This document shows positions 1 through 8,215 of a DNA stretch of 64,000 nucleotides, piece by piece. The stretch covers positions 1,488,001-1,552,000 of the forward strand of contig OY729432.1 in the NCBI GenBank assembly GCA_963422385.1. Direction: 5' to 3'. The position numbers and the translations under genes are program-made. Source of the DNA: JAJDTQ01 sp963422385. GTDB taxonomy: Bacteria > Desulfobacterota > Binatia > UBA9968 > JAJDTQ01. Position 1 is the stretch's first letter. Each line of letters opens with the position of its first letter. The notes under the pieces are model-generated. The model searched no databases. It saw nothing but the letters and a program-made list of their open reading frames with translations, and had not been told where the DNA came from.

Positions 1-2
1 CC

Positions 3-203
3 AGGTTCCTTTCGCCCATGGCCATCTCCGTGGTCTGGGGGCTGTCCTTCGCTACCATTCTCACGCTGATCCTCACGCCCTGTCTCTACGCCATGCTGGA
101 CGACGTCAAAGGGATTGCCGGGAGATGGTTTGGTAGAGGGGATCCGGGGCGCGGACTCTCTCCAGGCATCAAGACCGTACTTTCCAACGACGGACCAGTC
201 TGA
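3..203 (+). CDS. RND efflux transporter, C-terminal end (partial at window edge)
   Basis: Only the last 66 or so residues are inside the window. The frame is open from base 3 and ends at the TGA before 204. The visible part reads RFLSPMAISVVWGLSFATI followed by LTLILTPCLYAM, the last transmembrane helix typical of AcrB/HAE1-type inner-membrane RND pumps, then a short charged cytoplasmic tail. RND pumps use the proton gradient to export drugs, metals or lipids through a periplasmic adaptor and an outer-membrane channel. The tail is longer and more Gly/Pro-rich than usual. The substrate cannot be told from this fragment. Confidence 0.8.
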   Translation, partial: RFLSPMAISVVWGLSFATILTLILTPCLYAMLDDVKGIAGRWFGRGDPGRGLSPGIKTVLSNDGPV

Positions 204-266
204 AGTCCCGGTTAAGGATTGAGAGACACTTATTGACTAATTTTACTTAATAGCTACATTATCTTT

Positions 267-1526
267 GTGGCCGAGATCGAACGCCAGCAATTGGAAACGC
301 TTCTCGGTCGGCTGCGTGAGCTGCCGAGACGTTTGATATTGGTAGCTGGACCGCGGCAGACCGGCAAGACCACGCTGGTTCGACAGGCTCGGGACCGACT
401 TGACCGTCCCTTTCGCATCATGCCCGTGGATGAGCCTGATCCGGAGACCTTTTTGCGCCTCCCGGAGTTGCCAGACGGCGTGACCGTGTCGCGGGAGCCA
501 TCCCGCCGCGACGCCCGGTGGTTGGTGGGCGTCTGGGAGCAGGCTCGCTCGGACGCCGACCGCTCGGAGTCGGGAAGTGTGCTGGCGCTCGATGAGATTC
601 AGAAAGTCCCGCGCTGGTCCGAAGTGGTGAAAGGGCTGTGGGATGCGGACCGTCGCAAGCATCGTCGCCTGCACGTGATCTTGTTGGGCTCGGCGCCGCT
701 CCTGATGCAACGCGGTCTGACCGAGAGCTTGGCCGGCCGTTTCGAGACCATCCGGCTCACGCACTGGTCGTTTACCGAGATGTTCGAGGCGTTCGGCTTC
801 GATCTCCCGGAGCATGTGTACTTCGGCGGATATCCCGGTGCCGCGGAATGCATCCGCGATCAGGACCGCTGGCGCGACTATATATTGAGCGCGCTGGTAG
901 AGCCCAATATCGAGCGTGACGTCCTGGCCATGGAGCGGGTCGATAAGCCGGCGTTGCTGAAGCGGCTGTTCGAGGTCGGCGCCGGGCATTCCGGGCAGAT
1001 ACTGTCCTACACCAAGATGCTCGGCCAACTCCAGGACGCCGGCAACACGACGACTTTGGCGCGCTATCTGGTTCTGCTGGAGAAGGCCGGCATGATTGCC
1101 GGTCTCCCGCAGTACGCTGGTGGTATCCGCCGTCGCAGGGCCTCCAGTCCGAAGCTCAACGTGCTCAACACCGCGTTGATGTCGGTTCATTCCGGGTACA
1201 CTTTCGAGGAGGCCCAGGCGGATCGAACCTTCTGGGGACGACTGGTCGAAAGCGCGGTCGGCGCGCATCTGTTCAACTCCGGGATGCCGGAGGTCCGTCT
1301 CCACTACTGGAGACACAACGGCCACGAGGTGGACTTCGTTCTGGAACGGGGCCGCAGGCTCGTCGCATTCGAGGTCAAGAGCGGTGCGCGACAGGCGCGC
1401 ATGAGCGGACTGGAAGAGTTTGACAGACGCTTCGACGTGACGGCCTCTTTCGTCGTCGGCGAGGGAGGAATTTCGCTCTCGGAGGTCCTTTCGCTCCCGG
1501 CCAAACACTGGTTCGAACGGTCATGA
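267..1526 (+). CDS. AAA-type ATPase with DUF4143 C-terminal domain
   Basis: A 419-residue protein starting at GTG. Walker A is GPRQTGKTT at about residues 28-36 and Walker B is LALDE at 106-110, followed by IQKVPRW as usual in this family. The C-terminal third carries EVDFVLERG and then VAFEVKSG (about 350-372), the restriction-endonuclease-like fold motif of DUF4143. The family is abundant and poorly understood; members are often orphan genes in variable regions. Here the stop codon overlaps the start of the next gene by four bases (ATGA), so the two are probably translated together. That pairing with a large STAND-like NTPase is unusual and suggests a joint, possibly defensive, role (inference). 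Confidence 0.85.
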   Translation: MAEIERQQLETLLGRLRELPRRLILVAGPRQTGKTTLVRQARDRLDRPFRIMPVDEPDPETFLRLPELPDGVTVSREPSRRDARWLVGVWEQARSDADRSESGSVLALDEIQKVPRWSEVVKGLWDADRRKHRRLHVILLGSAPLLMQRGLTESLAGRFETIRLTHWSFTEMFEAFGFDLPEHVYFGGYPGAAECIRDQDRWRDYILSALVEPNIERDVLAMERVDKPALLKRLFEVGAGHSGQILSYTKMLGQLQDAGNTTTLARYLVLLEKAGMIAGLPQYAGGIRRRRASSPKLNVLNTALMSVHSGYTFEEAQADRTFWGRLVESAVGAHLFNSGMPEVRLHYWRHNGHEVDFVLERGRRLVAFEVKSGARQARMSGLEEFDRRFDVTASFVVGEGGISLSEVLSLPAKHWFERS

Positions 1527-4500
1527 GCCTGTTCGTCGACCGCACCTGCACCGAAGTTGGCAACGAAGCGCGCGGCTCTGACAACGCCGAGTCCGAGCCT
1601 CTTTCGGCGTTTAGCGATTGTGGTGGCTACGTGTTGCTTGGCGCTCCCGGCTCGGGCAAGACACGAACGTTCCGGCACGAGGCAAAAGGGAAAGAGTATT
1701 GCGACGCCCGCGACTTCATGACCTACGACCCTGAGCACTGGTCGGGTGTCAAGACACTGTTCATCGACGCGCTGGACGAAGTGCGGGCGGGATTGACGGA
1801 CGGGCGTCTTCCGTTGGACGCTATAAGGGGAAAGCTCGAAAAGCTGGGCCGGCCCCGATTTCGCCTGTCCTGCCGGGAAGCGGACTGGTTCGGCGCAACG
1901 GATCGGCGCCGCCTTGAGTCAGTATCGCCGGATGGCGTCGTCAAAGTCCTGCGCCTGGACCCGCTGGCGGACAGCAAAATCCGCGAGATTTTACGCAGCA
2001 AGGCCGTCGGCGATGTTGACGGCTTCATCCACGAGGCCAGGTGCCGGGGGATCGGGGCGCTGTTGTCAAACCCTCAAACCCTGGAATTGCTGGCCCTTGC
2101 GGTCGCTGGCGGCAACTGGCCGAAGACACGGACAGCGACGTTCGAAATCGCCTGCGAGTCGCTCATCCGCGAGCACAACCAGGAACATAGGCAAAGCACT
2201 CTGGATCGCCCGGACTCCAAGTTGCTGGACACGGCCGGGCGTCTCTGCGCCGTGCAGCTCTTGACCGGTTGCACCGGGTATCGCCAGCCCAAGACCACCG
2301 CGAATGACGGCGATTGCATCGACCTGCGGGACATCCCGAGCCCGAACTGTGCCAGTCTGCTTGCGGCGTTGCGCACGAGTGTTTTCGATGTCGCCGACGG
2401 ATTGATCGCGCCGGTCCACCGCCACATTGCCGAGTTCCTCGCCGGCCGGTATCTTTCGAGCCGCATCGACGCGGGCCTTCCGGCGCGCCGGATCCTCGCC
2501 CTGGTGACCGGCGAGAACGGCCGCGCCGTTTCGGCGCTGCGCGGCTTGGCGGCCTGGCTGGCCGCTCACTCGGAGGCGGCCCGCGGTGAGGTCGTCGAGC
2601 GGGACCCGCTTGGAACCGTCCTGTACGGCGACGTCAGCGGGTTTTCCGCTGATTGGAAACGCCGGCTGCTGGACTGCCTGGAACGGGATGCCGAGCGGGA
2701 CCCGCGGATCTTCGCGGCAGTGCACGACCTGGATTCCCGTTGGGGCGACTTGGCAACCCCGGACATGAAGATCACGATCCTGAAGATCTTGACGGCTCCG
2801 GCAGGAGGCCAGGGAAGGCAGACAATCGCGTTGGCCGTGCTCAAATCCCTTGAACGCGGCGCCGTCATTCCTGGTCTCGTTTCCAGGCTGCCGAAGGTGA
2901 TGAGAGACGGCGGATGTTGGCCCGCCGTCAGAGAGGCCGCGCTTGACGCCTACATTCAACAGTGTCGCGATGCGGGTGACGCGCCTCACGCGCTGAAGGC
3001 GCTGCTGGACGAGGTGTATGCCGGGTCCATATCCGACCCTCTCGACAATCTGCTCGGCCGCCTGTTGAGGGAACTCTATCCGGGGACAGTATCGCCTGCC
3101 GAAGTGGGCCGATATCTGCGGGAACCGAATAGAGCAGTCTTTATAGGTTTGTACGCATGGTTCTGGAAGTACGACGTTGCCGAGCGGTCCACGGACGAGC
3201 AACTCGCCGAGATCCTGGATTTTCTGGCCAAGACCTGTAGCGACGGGGAGAGGACCGGCGAGCACGGCAAGTCGTTGTCCTGCTCCTATTGGTTGCGCAC
3301 GGTCCCGGCCAACCTCCTGGGCGCATACCTGGACCGTTTCCCGACGGTAGGCGACGAACAGATGTTCGCTTGGCTGAGCCTCCCGGCCAAGGATGAAGCC
3401 CTTGGCGCAGAGGACAAGATCAGAGCATGGCTCCGCAGCAATCCTGCGTCCTACAAGGCGGTGGTCCGTCTGGCCGCGGATCGCTATTCCGAGTGGAACT
3501 GCCTCATCCGCGAGATAGACTCGCGCCTTTTCATCGCAGACGAGCCGGCAGACTTCGGTGAATGGTGTCTCGCCCAAGCTGCTGGAACCACAACGAGCAC
3601 GAAGGCGGCCACCGATTTCTTCCTGAGACGCGTCGTCGTCCTGCAAGACAACGAAGGGATATCTGAAGAAATCGTCGAAGACCGTCTGGCCCATGAACCG
3701 AGGCTCTTGGCCGAGTACCAGAGGCTACGACAACAGCAGAAACACGACACTGCCGAATCTACTTCCAGATCAATCGGGATGAGACAGCGGCGCCAAGCCG
3801 AGGCAAGGCAACGCCGAAAGGAGTGGCACGGCCTCGTCAAGGCTCAGGAGTCTGCGCTGCGAGAGAACCGGGCAGCCCCGGATCTGTTGCATCACTTGGC
3901 GGCCGCCTACCTGGGAAGGTTTACAGGCGTACATGGTGCAACAGGCCGGCTCCGGCTTCGATATCTGCTGGACGACGACCACTTGGTCGACACCGTCATT
4001 GAGGCGTTTCGCGCGTCGGCAACAAGAACGGATTTGCCTGACGAGTCCGAGTTATTATGTCTCGCCGAGGAGCGGGAACAGCATCTCTTGTCGCTCCCGT
4101 TCCTGGTAGGTCTCCAAGAGCAGCCCTCGCTCCGTCCCGGCGAGCCGCCCCTCAACGAGCAAGACATGCGCCGCGCGCTGACGTGTCGCTTCGAAGCGCC
4201 TGAACTTTGGAACCAGAAACCGGGTTGGTATAGGCGGGTATTGAACAGCCGCCCCGACTTGGCGGCTGACGTCCTCATTCGCTCCGTTCGCGCTGCCCTG
4301 CGACGCGGCGCGAACGACTGTCTCGGTCTCTCCGAACTGATTCGCGACGACGACTCCGCACGGGTGGCCCGATTGGCCGCTCCGCCGTTGCTGGCGTCTT
4401 TCCCAACCCGTTGCAAGGTCGAGCAACTGAACGTGTTGAGACTGTTGCTCCATGCCGCCTTTCGGCACGTGGACCATGATGCCTTGCTGCAAATCGTCGA

Positions 4501-5572
4501 AAGCAGGCTCGTCTTGAGCAGCATGGACTCCGCGCAGCGGCTGTACTGGCTCTGCGCGGGCCTGCTTACAGCCCCCGCGTCGTTCACCGCCCGGTTGCGA
4601 TCGGCGTTGACCGGGCGAAGCAGTGAACGGCGCATCAGGCGCATGGCGGAGTTCCTGCGTGAGTGCACGTTCGATGCTCTCGATGTCGCCGCTCTGGAGC
4701 TTCTCATCGAGTCCCTCGGCAACACCTACCGGCCTTACGGTTGGCCCGACGATGGTTCCAGGACGGGGACAGTGACTACGGGCAGTTCGATCCACACCGC
4801 TCTCATCGTCGATGGGCTCATCGACAGACTGTCTTCGGAACCGTCCCGCGACGCCGCGGCTGCGCTAGAGCGCCTGTCCGCAGAAGCTGCACTGCGGCCT
4901 TGGCAACTCAAGTTACGGGAATCGGCCAATCGGCAGCGAGAAGCGTGCCGGGAAGCCGACTTCCTCCACCCGACGGTCGAACAAGCGTTGGCAACTCTGG
5001 ACAACTTGCGCCCGGCCAACGCCGCGGACTTGGCCGCGCTGACCCTGGACGTCCTGCGCGACTTGGCAAGGGACATCCGCGACGGCGACACTTCACCTTG
5101 GCGCAAATACTGGAACGTTGATTCATGCAATCGCCCTGATAAACCGAGGCCGGAGAACGCCTGCCGGGACACCCTGCTGTCCGACTTGAAGAAACGGTTG
5201 GAATCGCTGGGTGTCGATGCCTGGCAGGAAGGGACTTGTGCAGATGACAAGAGAGCGGACATCCGCGTCTCGCACGGAGACTTCAACGTGCCGGTAGAGA
5301 TCAAGAAGAGCGATCACCGCGAACTGTGGACGGCAATCCACCGGCAGTTGATCGGCCAGTACGCGCGCGACCCGGGAGCGAACGGGTACGGCATCTACCT
5401 GGTGTTCTGGTTTGGCGGCAACCGGTGCAAGAAGCCCCACACGGGACCCTTGCCTGAAAGCCCTGTCGCTCTCGAAGAACGGCTGGTCGCGGAAGCGGCG
5501 GCAGGCCTCTCGCCGTTGGAAATGCGCAAGATCGGCGTCTGCGTCATCGATGTGTCGAAACCGGACCCGTGA
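1523..5572 (+). CDS. STAND/NACHT-like NTPase with C-terminal PD-(D/E)XK-like nuclease motif
   Basis: A 1349-residue protein. Walker A (GAPGSGKT) is at residues 40-47, Walker B (TLFIDALDE) at about 78-87, and a sensor-like RLSCRE at about 114-119. The following segment (IGALLSNPQTLELLALA and onward) looks like the helical/winged part of NACHT ATPases. The middle 800 residues are helical and repetitive in character, consistent with a target-sensing scaffold. Near the C-terminus, ADIRV (about 1246) and VPVEIKKS (about 1257) fit a PD-(D/E)XK active site, followed by QLIGQY. STAND NTPases in bacteria, such as Avs proteins, often sense phage proteins and trigger an effector; there the nuclease is usually N-terminal. 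A defence role is inference from architecture and context. Confidence 0.75.
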   Translation: MSLFVDRTCTEVGNEARGSDNAESEPLSAFSDCGGYVLLGAPGSGKTRTFRHEAKGKEYCDARDFMTYDPEHWSGVKTLFIDALDEVRAGLTDGRLPLDAIRGKLEKLGRPRFRLSCREADWFGATDRRRLESVSPDGVVKVLRLDPLADSKIREILRSKAVGDVDGFIHEARCRGIGALLSNPQTLELLALAVAGGNWPKTRTATFEIACESLIREHNQEHRQSTLDRPDSKLLDTAGRLCAVQLLTGCTGYRQPKTTANDGDCIDLRDIPSPNCASLLAALRTSVFDVADGLIAPVHRHIAEFLAGRYLSSRIDAGLPARRILALVTGENGRAVSALRGLAAWLAAHSEAARGEVVERDPLGTVLYGDVSGFSADWKRRLLDCLERDAERDPRIFAAVHDLDSRWGDLATPDMKITILKILTAPAGGQGRQTIALAVLKSLERGAVIPGLVSRLPKVMRDGGCWPAVREAALDAYIQQCRDAGDAPHALKALLDEVYAGSISDPLDNLLGRLLRELYPGTVSPAEVGRYLREPNRAVFIGLYAWFWKYDVAERSTDEQLAEILDFLAKTCSDGERTGEHGKSLSCSYWLRTVPANLLGAYLDRFPTVGDEQMFAWLSLPAKDEALGAEDKIRAWLRSNPASYKAVVRLAADRYSEWNCLIREIDSRLFIADEPADFGEWCLAQAAGTTTSTKAATDFFLRRVVVLQDNEGISEEIVEDRLAHEPRLLAEYQRLRQQQKHDTAESTSRSIGMRQRRQAEARQRRKEWHGLVKAQESALRENRAAPDLLHHLAAAYLGRFTGVHGATGRLRLRYLLDDDHLVDTVIEAFRASATRTDLPDESELLCLAEEREQHLLSLPFLVGLQEQPSLRPGEPPLNEQDMRRALTCRFEAPELWNQKPGWYRRVLNSRPDLAADVLIRSVRAALRRGANDCLGLSELIRDDDSARVARLAAPPLLASFPTRCKVEQLNVLRLLLHAAFRHVDHDALLQIVESRLVLSSMDSAQRLYWLCAGLLTAPASFTARLRSALTGRSSERRIRRMAEFLRECTFDALDVAALELLIESLGNTYRPYGWPDDGSRTGTVTTGSSIHTALIVDGLIDRLSSEPSRDAAAALERLSAEAALRPWQLKLRESANRQREACREADFLHPTVEQALATLDNLRPANAADLAALTLDVLRDLARDIRDGDTSPWRKYWNVDSCNRPDKPRPENACRDTLLSDLKKRLESLGVDAWQEGTCADDKRADIRVSHGDFNVPVEIKKSDHRELWTAIHRQLIGQYARDPGANGYGIYLVFWFGGNRCKKPHTGPLPESPVALEERLVAEAAAGLSPLEMRKIGVCVIDVSKPDP

Positions 5573-5736
5573 TCCGATGGCATCCTGTCATGAACCGAGT
5601 GAGGGTGGCTGGCGCACTTGCGGTGACAGGGCCAAGGCGGCCTCATCGAGTTCCGATTGGCGACACACCGCTCTCCGGGGACGTCATCACACGCGTCAGG
5701 TAGTCGTAGTCCTCGCTCCGTTCCGGGAACAGTATA

Positions 5737-5819
5737 CTAGAGGCATGCGAAAGATGGGGTGGAAATTATTGCGAAAGAGGCTGTGCAGGAGTGTTGACTA
5801 TTTCAACATCGGTTTGATT
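5737..5819 (+). repeat. Dispersed repeat R1 (copy 1 of 3)
   Basis: The repeat begins CTAGAGGCATGCGAAAGATG and continues through a second GCGAAAGA to GTGCAGG. This first block matches R2 (7398) and R3 (11566, reverse strand). The second block, TATTTCAACATCGGTTTGAT, matches R3 only in the opposite relative orientation, so the two halves of the repeat have been flipped relative to each other between copies. R1 runs into the 3' end of the gpD gene and supplies its last codons. Confidence 0.75.
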
Positions 5820-6668
5820 TTTGAGGAGGATTTCTCGGGATGAGGAGTTTTTGGGGGATAGGGCTTGCACGCGGGAGGTGAAGCCGGAGGGGGTGATTTG
5901 GTGGCGCACGGTGGCGGCGATCCAGAGGCCGTTTACGCCTTGACGGAAGCCGGACAGGGAGAGCGGGGTTTCGGCCTGGATGAGGGGGTTTCCGGGCAGG
6001 GTGAGGCTGAGTTCGGCCTGGGCTGCGGCGCGGGCAGTCTCGGGGTCTGGATAGTCCAGGCGAAGGGTGAAGGAGGGCTTGCCGGGGATGGCGGCGGGGG
6101 CAACCTTCCGGCCGGTGGCGGTTTTGGCCTCGCCTCGGGGCACGAAGAGCAGCCAGGGTCCGAGCGGTTTGGCGATGGCGCGGTGATTTCTGGCCATGCG
6201 GGTGAGGAAATGGAGGTCGGACTCGTCGGTCTGATCGGCGTGGGGGAGTTGGATGGTCTTGAGGGATTGGCCCACCCGGGGCTCGAGCCCGTGCTCTGCG
6301 GCGATGGCGGCGAGCACTTGGCCGATGGTCAGGTCATGCCAGGCGCGGGTTTTTTGTTGTTTGAGGCTTTGTCGCATGTTTGCGGCGCGGGCGCGGGCGG
6401 TGAAGGTGTCCGGGGGGCCGGCGAGGATGATTTCATCCACGACGTAGAGGCCCATGCGGACCGGGGGCTGCCCGCGGTAGCCCAGGGAGACCTCTATTTC
6501 GGCTCCTTTGCGGGGCAGTTCAATGGCGCCGCCTCGGTCGTCTAGGCGCAGTTCGAGGGAGTCGGAGCGGTAACCGGCCTCATCGGTAATGGTCAGAGAG
6601 AGGCTGCGGTCCCGGACCTGGGCAGTGAAGTCCTTGCCGTCTGCCAGCACCTGGAACAGGGGCGTCAT
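5766..6668 (-). CDS. Phage late control protein D-like tail protein (gpD), C-terminus altered
   Basis: A 300-residue protein matching the P2 gpD / late control D family, a baseplate-hub component related to VgrG/gp27. Supporting features are the N-terminal PLFQVLADGKDFT, the DEAGYRSDSLELRLDD beta segment, and WHDLTIGQVLAAIAAEHGL then ESDLHFLTRMARNH in the middle. Its start overlaps the stop of the upstream gpX gene (TGATG), so the tail genes U-X-D form one minus-strand operon. P2 gpD is about 390 residues. This copy is shorter and its last roughly 25 residues are encoded by the dispersed repeat R1, so the native C-terminus has been lost. Probably a non-functional prophage or tailocin relic. 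Confidence 0.8.
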   Translation of the reverse strand: MTPLFQVLADGKDFTAQVRDRSLSLTITDEAGYRSDSLELRLDDRGGAIELPRKGAEIEVSLGYRGQPPVRMGLYVVDEIILAGPPDTFTARARAANMRQSLKQQKTRAWHDLTIGQVLAAIAAEHGLEPRVGQSLKTIQLPHADQTDESDLHFLTRMARNHRAIAKPLGPWLLFVPRGEAKTATGRKVAPAAIPGKPSFTLRLDYPDPETARAAAQAELSLTLPGNPLIQAETPLSLSGFRQGVNGLWIAATVRHQITPSGFTSRVQALSPKNSSSREILLKNQTDVEIVNTPAQPLSQ

Positions 6669-6865
6669 CAGTCCCAGAGCCTCACGGTTCGGACGGGGCG
6701 GAGGGGTTCGGGCAGATGGACCACTACCCCGGCAGCGAGCAGCGGTCCTCGGTCGGCCAGTCCGGGGTTGGCGTCCAGCACGGTCTCCACGGTTCCAGGC
6801 CTTGGCCCGTAGTGCTTCCAGCAGATGGCGTCCAGCACGTCGCCGTCTTTGGCGCGGTAAGTCAT
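6668..6865 (-). CDS. Phage tail protein X (LysM-like, gpX)
   Basis: A 65-residue protein with the tail protein X pattern: an N-terminal YRAKDGDVLDAICWKHYG segment, a PGTVETVLDANPGL helix, and VVHLPEP near the end. This is the LysM-like fold of P2 gpX, which helps assemble the tail hub. It lies between gpU (one base apart) and gpD (overlapping), the normal order of P2-like tail clusters. Length is normal for the family (65-75 residues). Confidence 0.85.
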   Translation of the reverse strand: MTYRAKDGDVLDAICWKHYGPRPGTVETVLDANPGLADRGPLLAAGVVVHLPEPLRPVRTVRLWD

Positions 6866-6866
6866 T

Positions 6867-7262
6867 TCAGTGGTCCTCGGCGTAGCGGGCGAGTTCGAGG
6901 CGGAAGTCGATCCTGCGCGGGGCGCCGTCGGCGAACAGCACCCTCTGTGTTTCTTCCACCCGTGTGATCACCCACTTTCCCCGGACCCTTCCGGCGCCGT
7001 CCACCAGGGTCATGGGCTGGCCTTGGCCGGCCTTTTGGCGCATGGCGTCCACTTGGCCGGTCCCGCCGCGGAATTGAGGATAGAGCGTCCCGCTCAAGGA
7101 GAGGGTTTCCTGTCCGGGTCCGGTGAACTGCCGGGCGGGGAGGCGTCCGATGCGCTGCTGGGCCGGCCAGCGGTACTCTGTCTGCCGGCGCAGTTGCTGA
7201 TAGGCGGCGGTGTTCAGGGAGAAGGTATAGTCGCCCAGGCGCATCATGTAGCTAGAGGCCAT
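6867..7262 (-). CDS. Phage tail protein U (gpU)
   Basis: A 131-residue protein of the P2 gpU tail-terminator/assembly family. The N-terminus MRLGDYTFSLNTAAYQQL, the middle GQETLSLSGTLYPQFRGG and the ending RRIDFRLELARYAEDH are typical. It follows the tape-measure gene end, overlapping its stop codon, and precedes gpX. It appears intact, but the module around it is truncated on both sides. Confidence 0.85.
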   Translation of the reverse strand: MASSYMMRLGDYTFSLNTAAYQQLRRQTEYRWPAQQRIGRLPARQFTGPGQETLSLSGTLYPQFRGGTGQVDAMRQKAGQGQPMTLVDGAGRVRGKWVITRVEETQRVLFADGAPRRIDFRLELARYAEDH

Positions 7263-7397
7263 CGTAGAGGGCCTCTCTTTGCTGTTGTTCCTGGCGGCGG
7301 TCCAGTTCTTCCAGCACCCGCTCGGCCAAGGCTTGGGCGTCCTCGCCCGGGAGTTGATGGATGGTGATGTGGGTTTCCCCGTGGTGGTGGACAGTGA
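7252..7397 (-). pseudogene. Phage tail tape-measure protein, C-terminal remnant
   Basis: On the minus strand an open frame runs in from base 7397 and ends at a stop (7254-7252) inside the gpU start region. It reads VTVHHHGETHITIHQLPGED followed by AQALAERVLEELDRRQEQQQ and a short tail, which is how tape-measure proteins end in P2/Mu-like clusters: a His-rich beta strand, then a charged helix just upstream of gpU. The rest of the gene (normally 700 or more residues) is missing. The break falls exactly at repeat R2. Confidence 0.7.
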
Positions 7398-7585
7398 CTA
7401 GAGGAATGCGAAAGATGGGGTGGCTATTATTGCGAAAGACGTTGTGCAGGTTGGGGTCCGTGAGAGCTGAGTCAACACGGTGTTGAAATAATCAAGATGG
7501 GAGCGGAATCAAATGGAAGGACACGGAATCATGCGGAACGGAGGTGGAATCAAGTGGAAGGGATGTGGAACCAGGTGGAACGGGG
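7398..7585 (+). repeat. Dispersed repeat R2 (copy 2 of 3), inverted relative to R3
   Basis: Starts CTAGAGGAATGCGAAAGATG and ends near base 7585. It contains two GCGAAAGA motifs about 26 bases apart, a perfect palindrome TCAACACGGTGTTGA (about 7476-7490), TTGAAATAATCAAGATGGGA, and then a run of degenerate GGAATCA/GGAAGG units. It matches R3 (11394-11566) over about 170 bases in inverted orientation, so R2 and R3 bracket the 3.8-kb toxin locus. The tape-measure gene is cut at its left edge. Confidence 0.8.
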
Positions 7586-7698
7586 GGATGAGGGTTCAAT
7601 AGGCTTGATGGCTTGAGGGATGCGATTGCGCGGTCCGTGTGCGGTCGCAGGGGCTGACTTCCGGGGGGCGTTCGGGGGCTGGAATCAAGGGGGGCGAA

Positions 7699-8211
7699 TC
7701 AGTCGGTTTCGTCTCCGTAGAGGCGAAAGAAGTCGCGGAACAGGGGATCGTTCTTGGCGTCGATGAACGTCTGTTCGAGAGGCGAGGGCAGGCCGGCTTC
7801 CCGGAGGGCTTCGAGGCCTTCGGGGGAGAGTTGCGGGAAGGTCTTGTAGAGTTCATCGCGGTCCATGGCGGCGATCTTGTGGTAGGGGTGGTCAGGGTCC
7901 AGGAGCAGGTTTTCGGTGTGGTCCTGGCTGGCCATCTTTTCGGCCATGTGGTCTAGCCCGTGCATGCGGTCGGCGAGATGTTCGAGGATATCTTGCTCCT
8001 TGCGCTCGGGGTCGGCGGTGATCTCCCACCTTTTGTTGAAGCCGTCGGCGTAGTCTTCGATCTCCTTCTTTTCTGCGGGGGTCATGGCCTCATAGACTTG
8101 GCGCGCCTCGGCCAAGGCTTTGTCGTATCGCTCGTCGTCTTCGGCGAACTCCTGGTCAGCGATCGCAACCAGTTCCTCGTCAGTCAGCTCATCTATGTTG
8201 GGTATTTCCAC
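7699..8211 (-). CDS. Hypothetical acidic protein, candidate immunity protein for the ART toxin
   Basis: A 170-residue, strongly acidic and helical protein (IDELTDEELVAIADQEFAED at the start; many Glu/Asp/Lys helices; ends RLYGDETD). No family was recognised and there is no signal peptide or membrane segment. It starts four bases after the stop of the ADP-ribosyltransferase toxin frame, on the same strand. This is the standard position of an immunity gene in polymorphic toxin loci, and acidic single-domain proteins are common there. The immunity role is inferred from position only. Confidence 0.55.
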   Translation of the reverse strand: MEIPNIDELTDEELVAIADQEFAEDDERYDKALAEARQVYEAMTPAEKKEIEDYADGFNKRWEITADPERKEQDILEHLADRMHGLDHMAEKMASQDHTENLLLDPDHPYHKIAAMDRDELYKTFPQLSPEGLEALREAGLPSPLEQTFIDAKNDPLFRDFFRLYGDETD

Positions 8212-8215
8212 TGGC

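Noticed and set aside
5573..5736. Plus-strand open frame running into repeat R1
   Set aside because: The translation is Ser/Arg-rich, lacks any family resemblance, and only its repeat-encoded end recurs elsewhere.
7480..7590. Repeated GGAATCA/GGAAGG units suggesting a CRISPR-like array
   Set aside because: Units are degenerate, irregularly spaced and short, without constant repeats or spacers; part of the R2/R3 repeat family.
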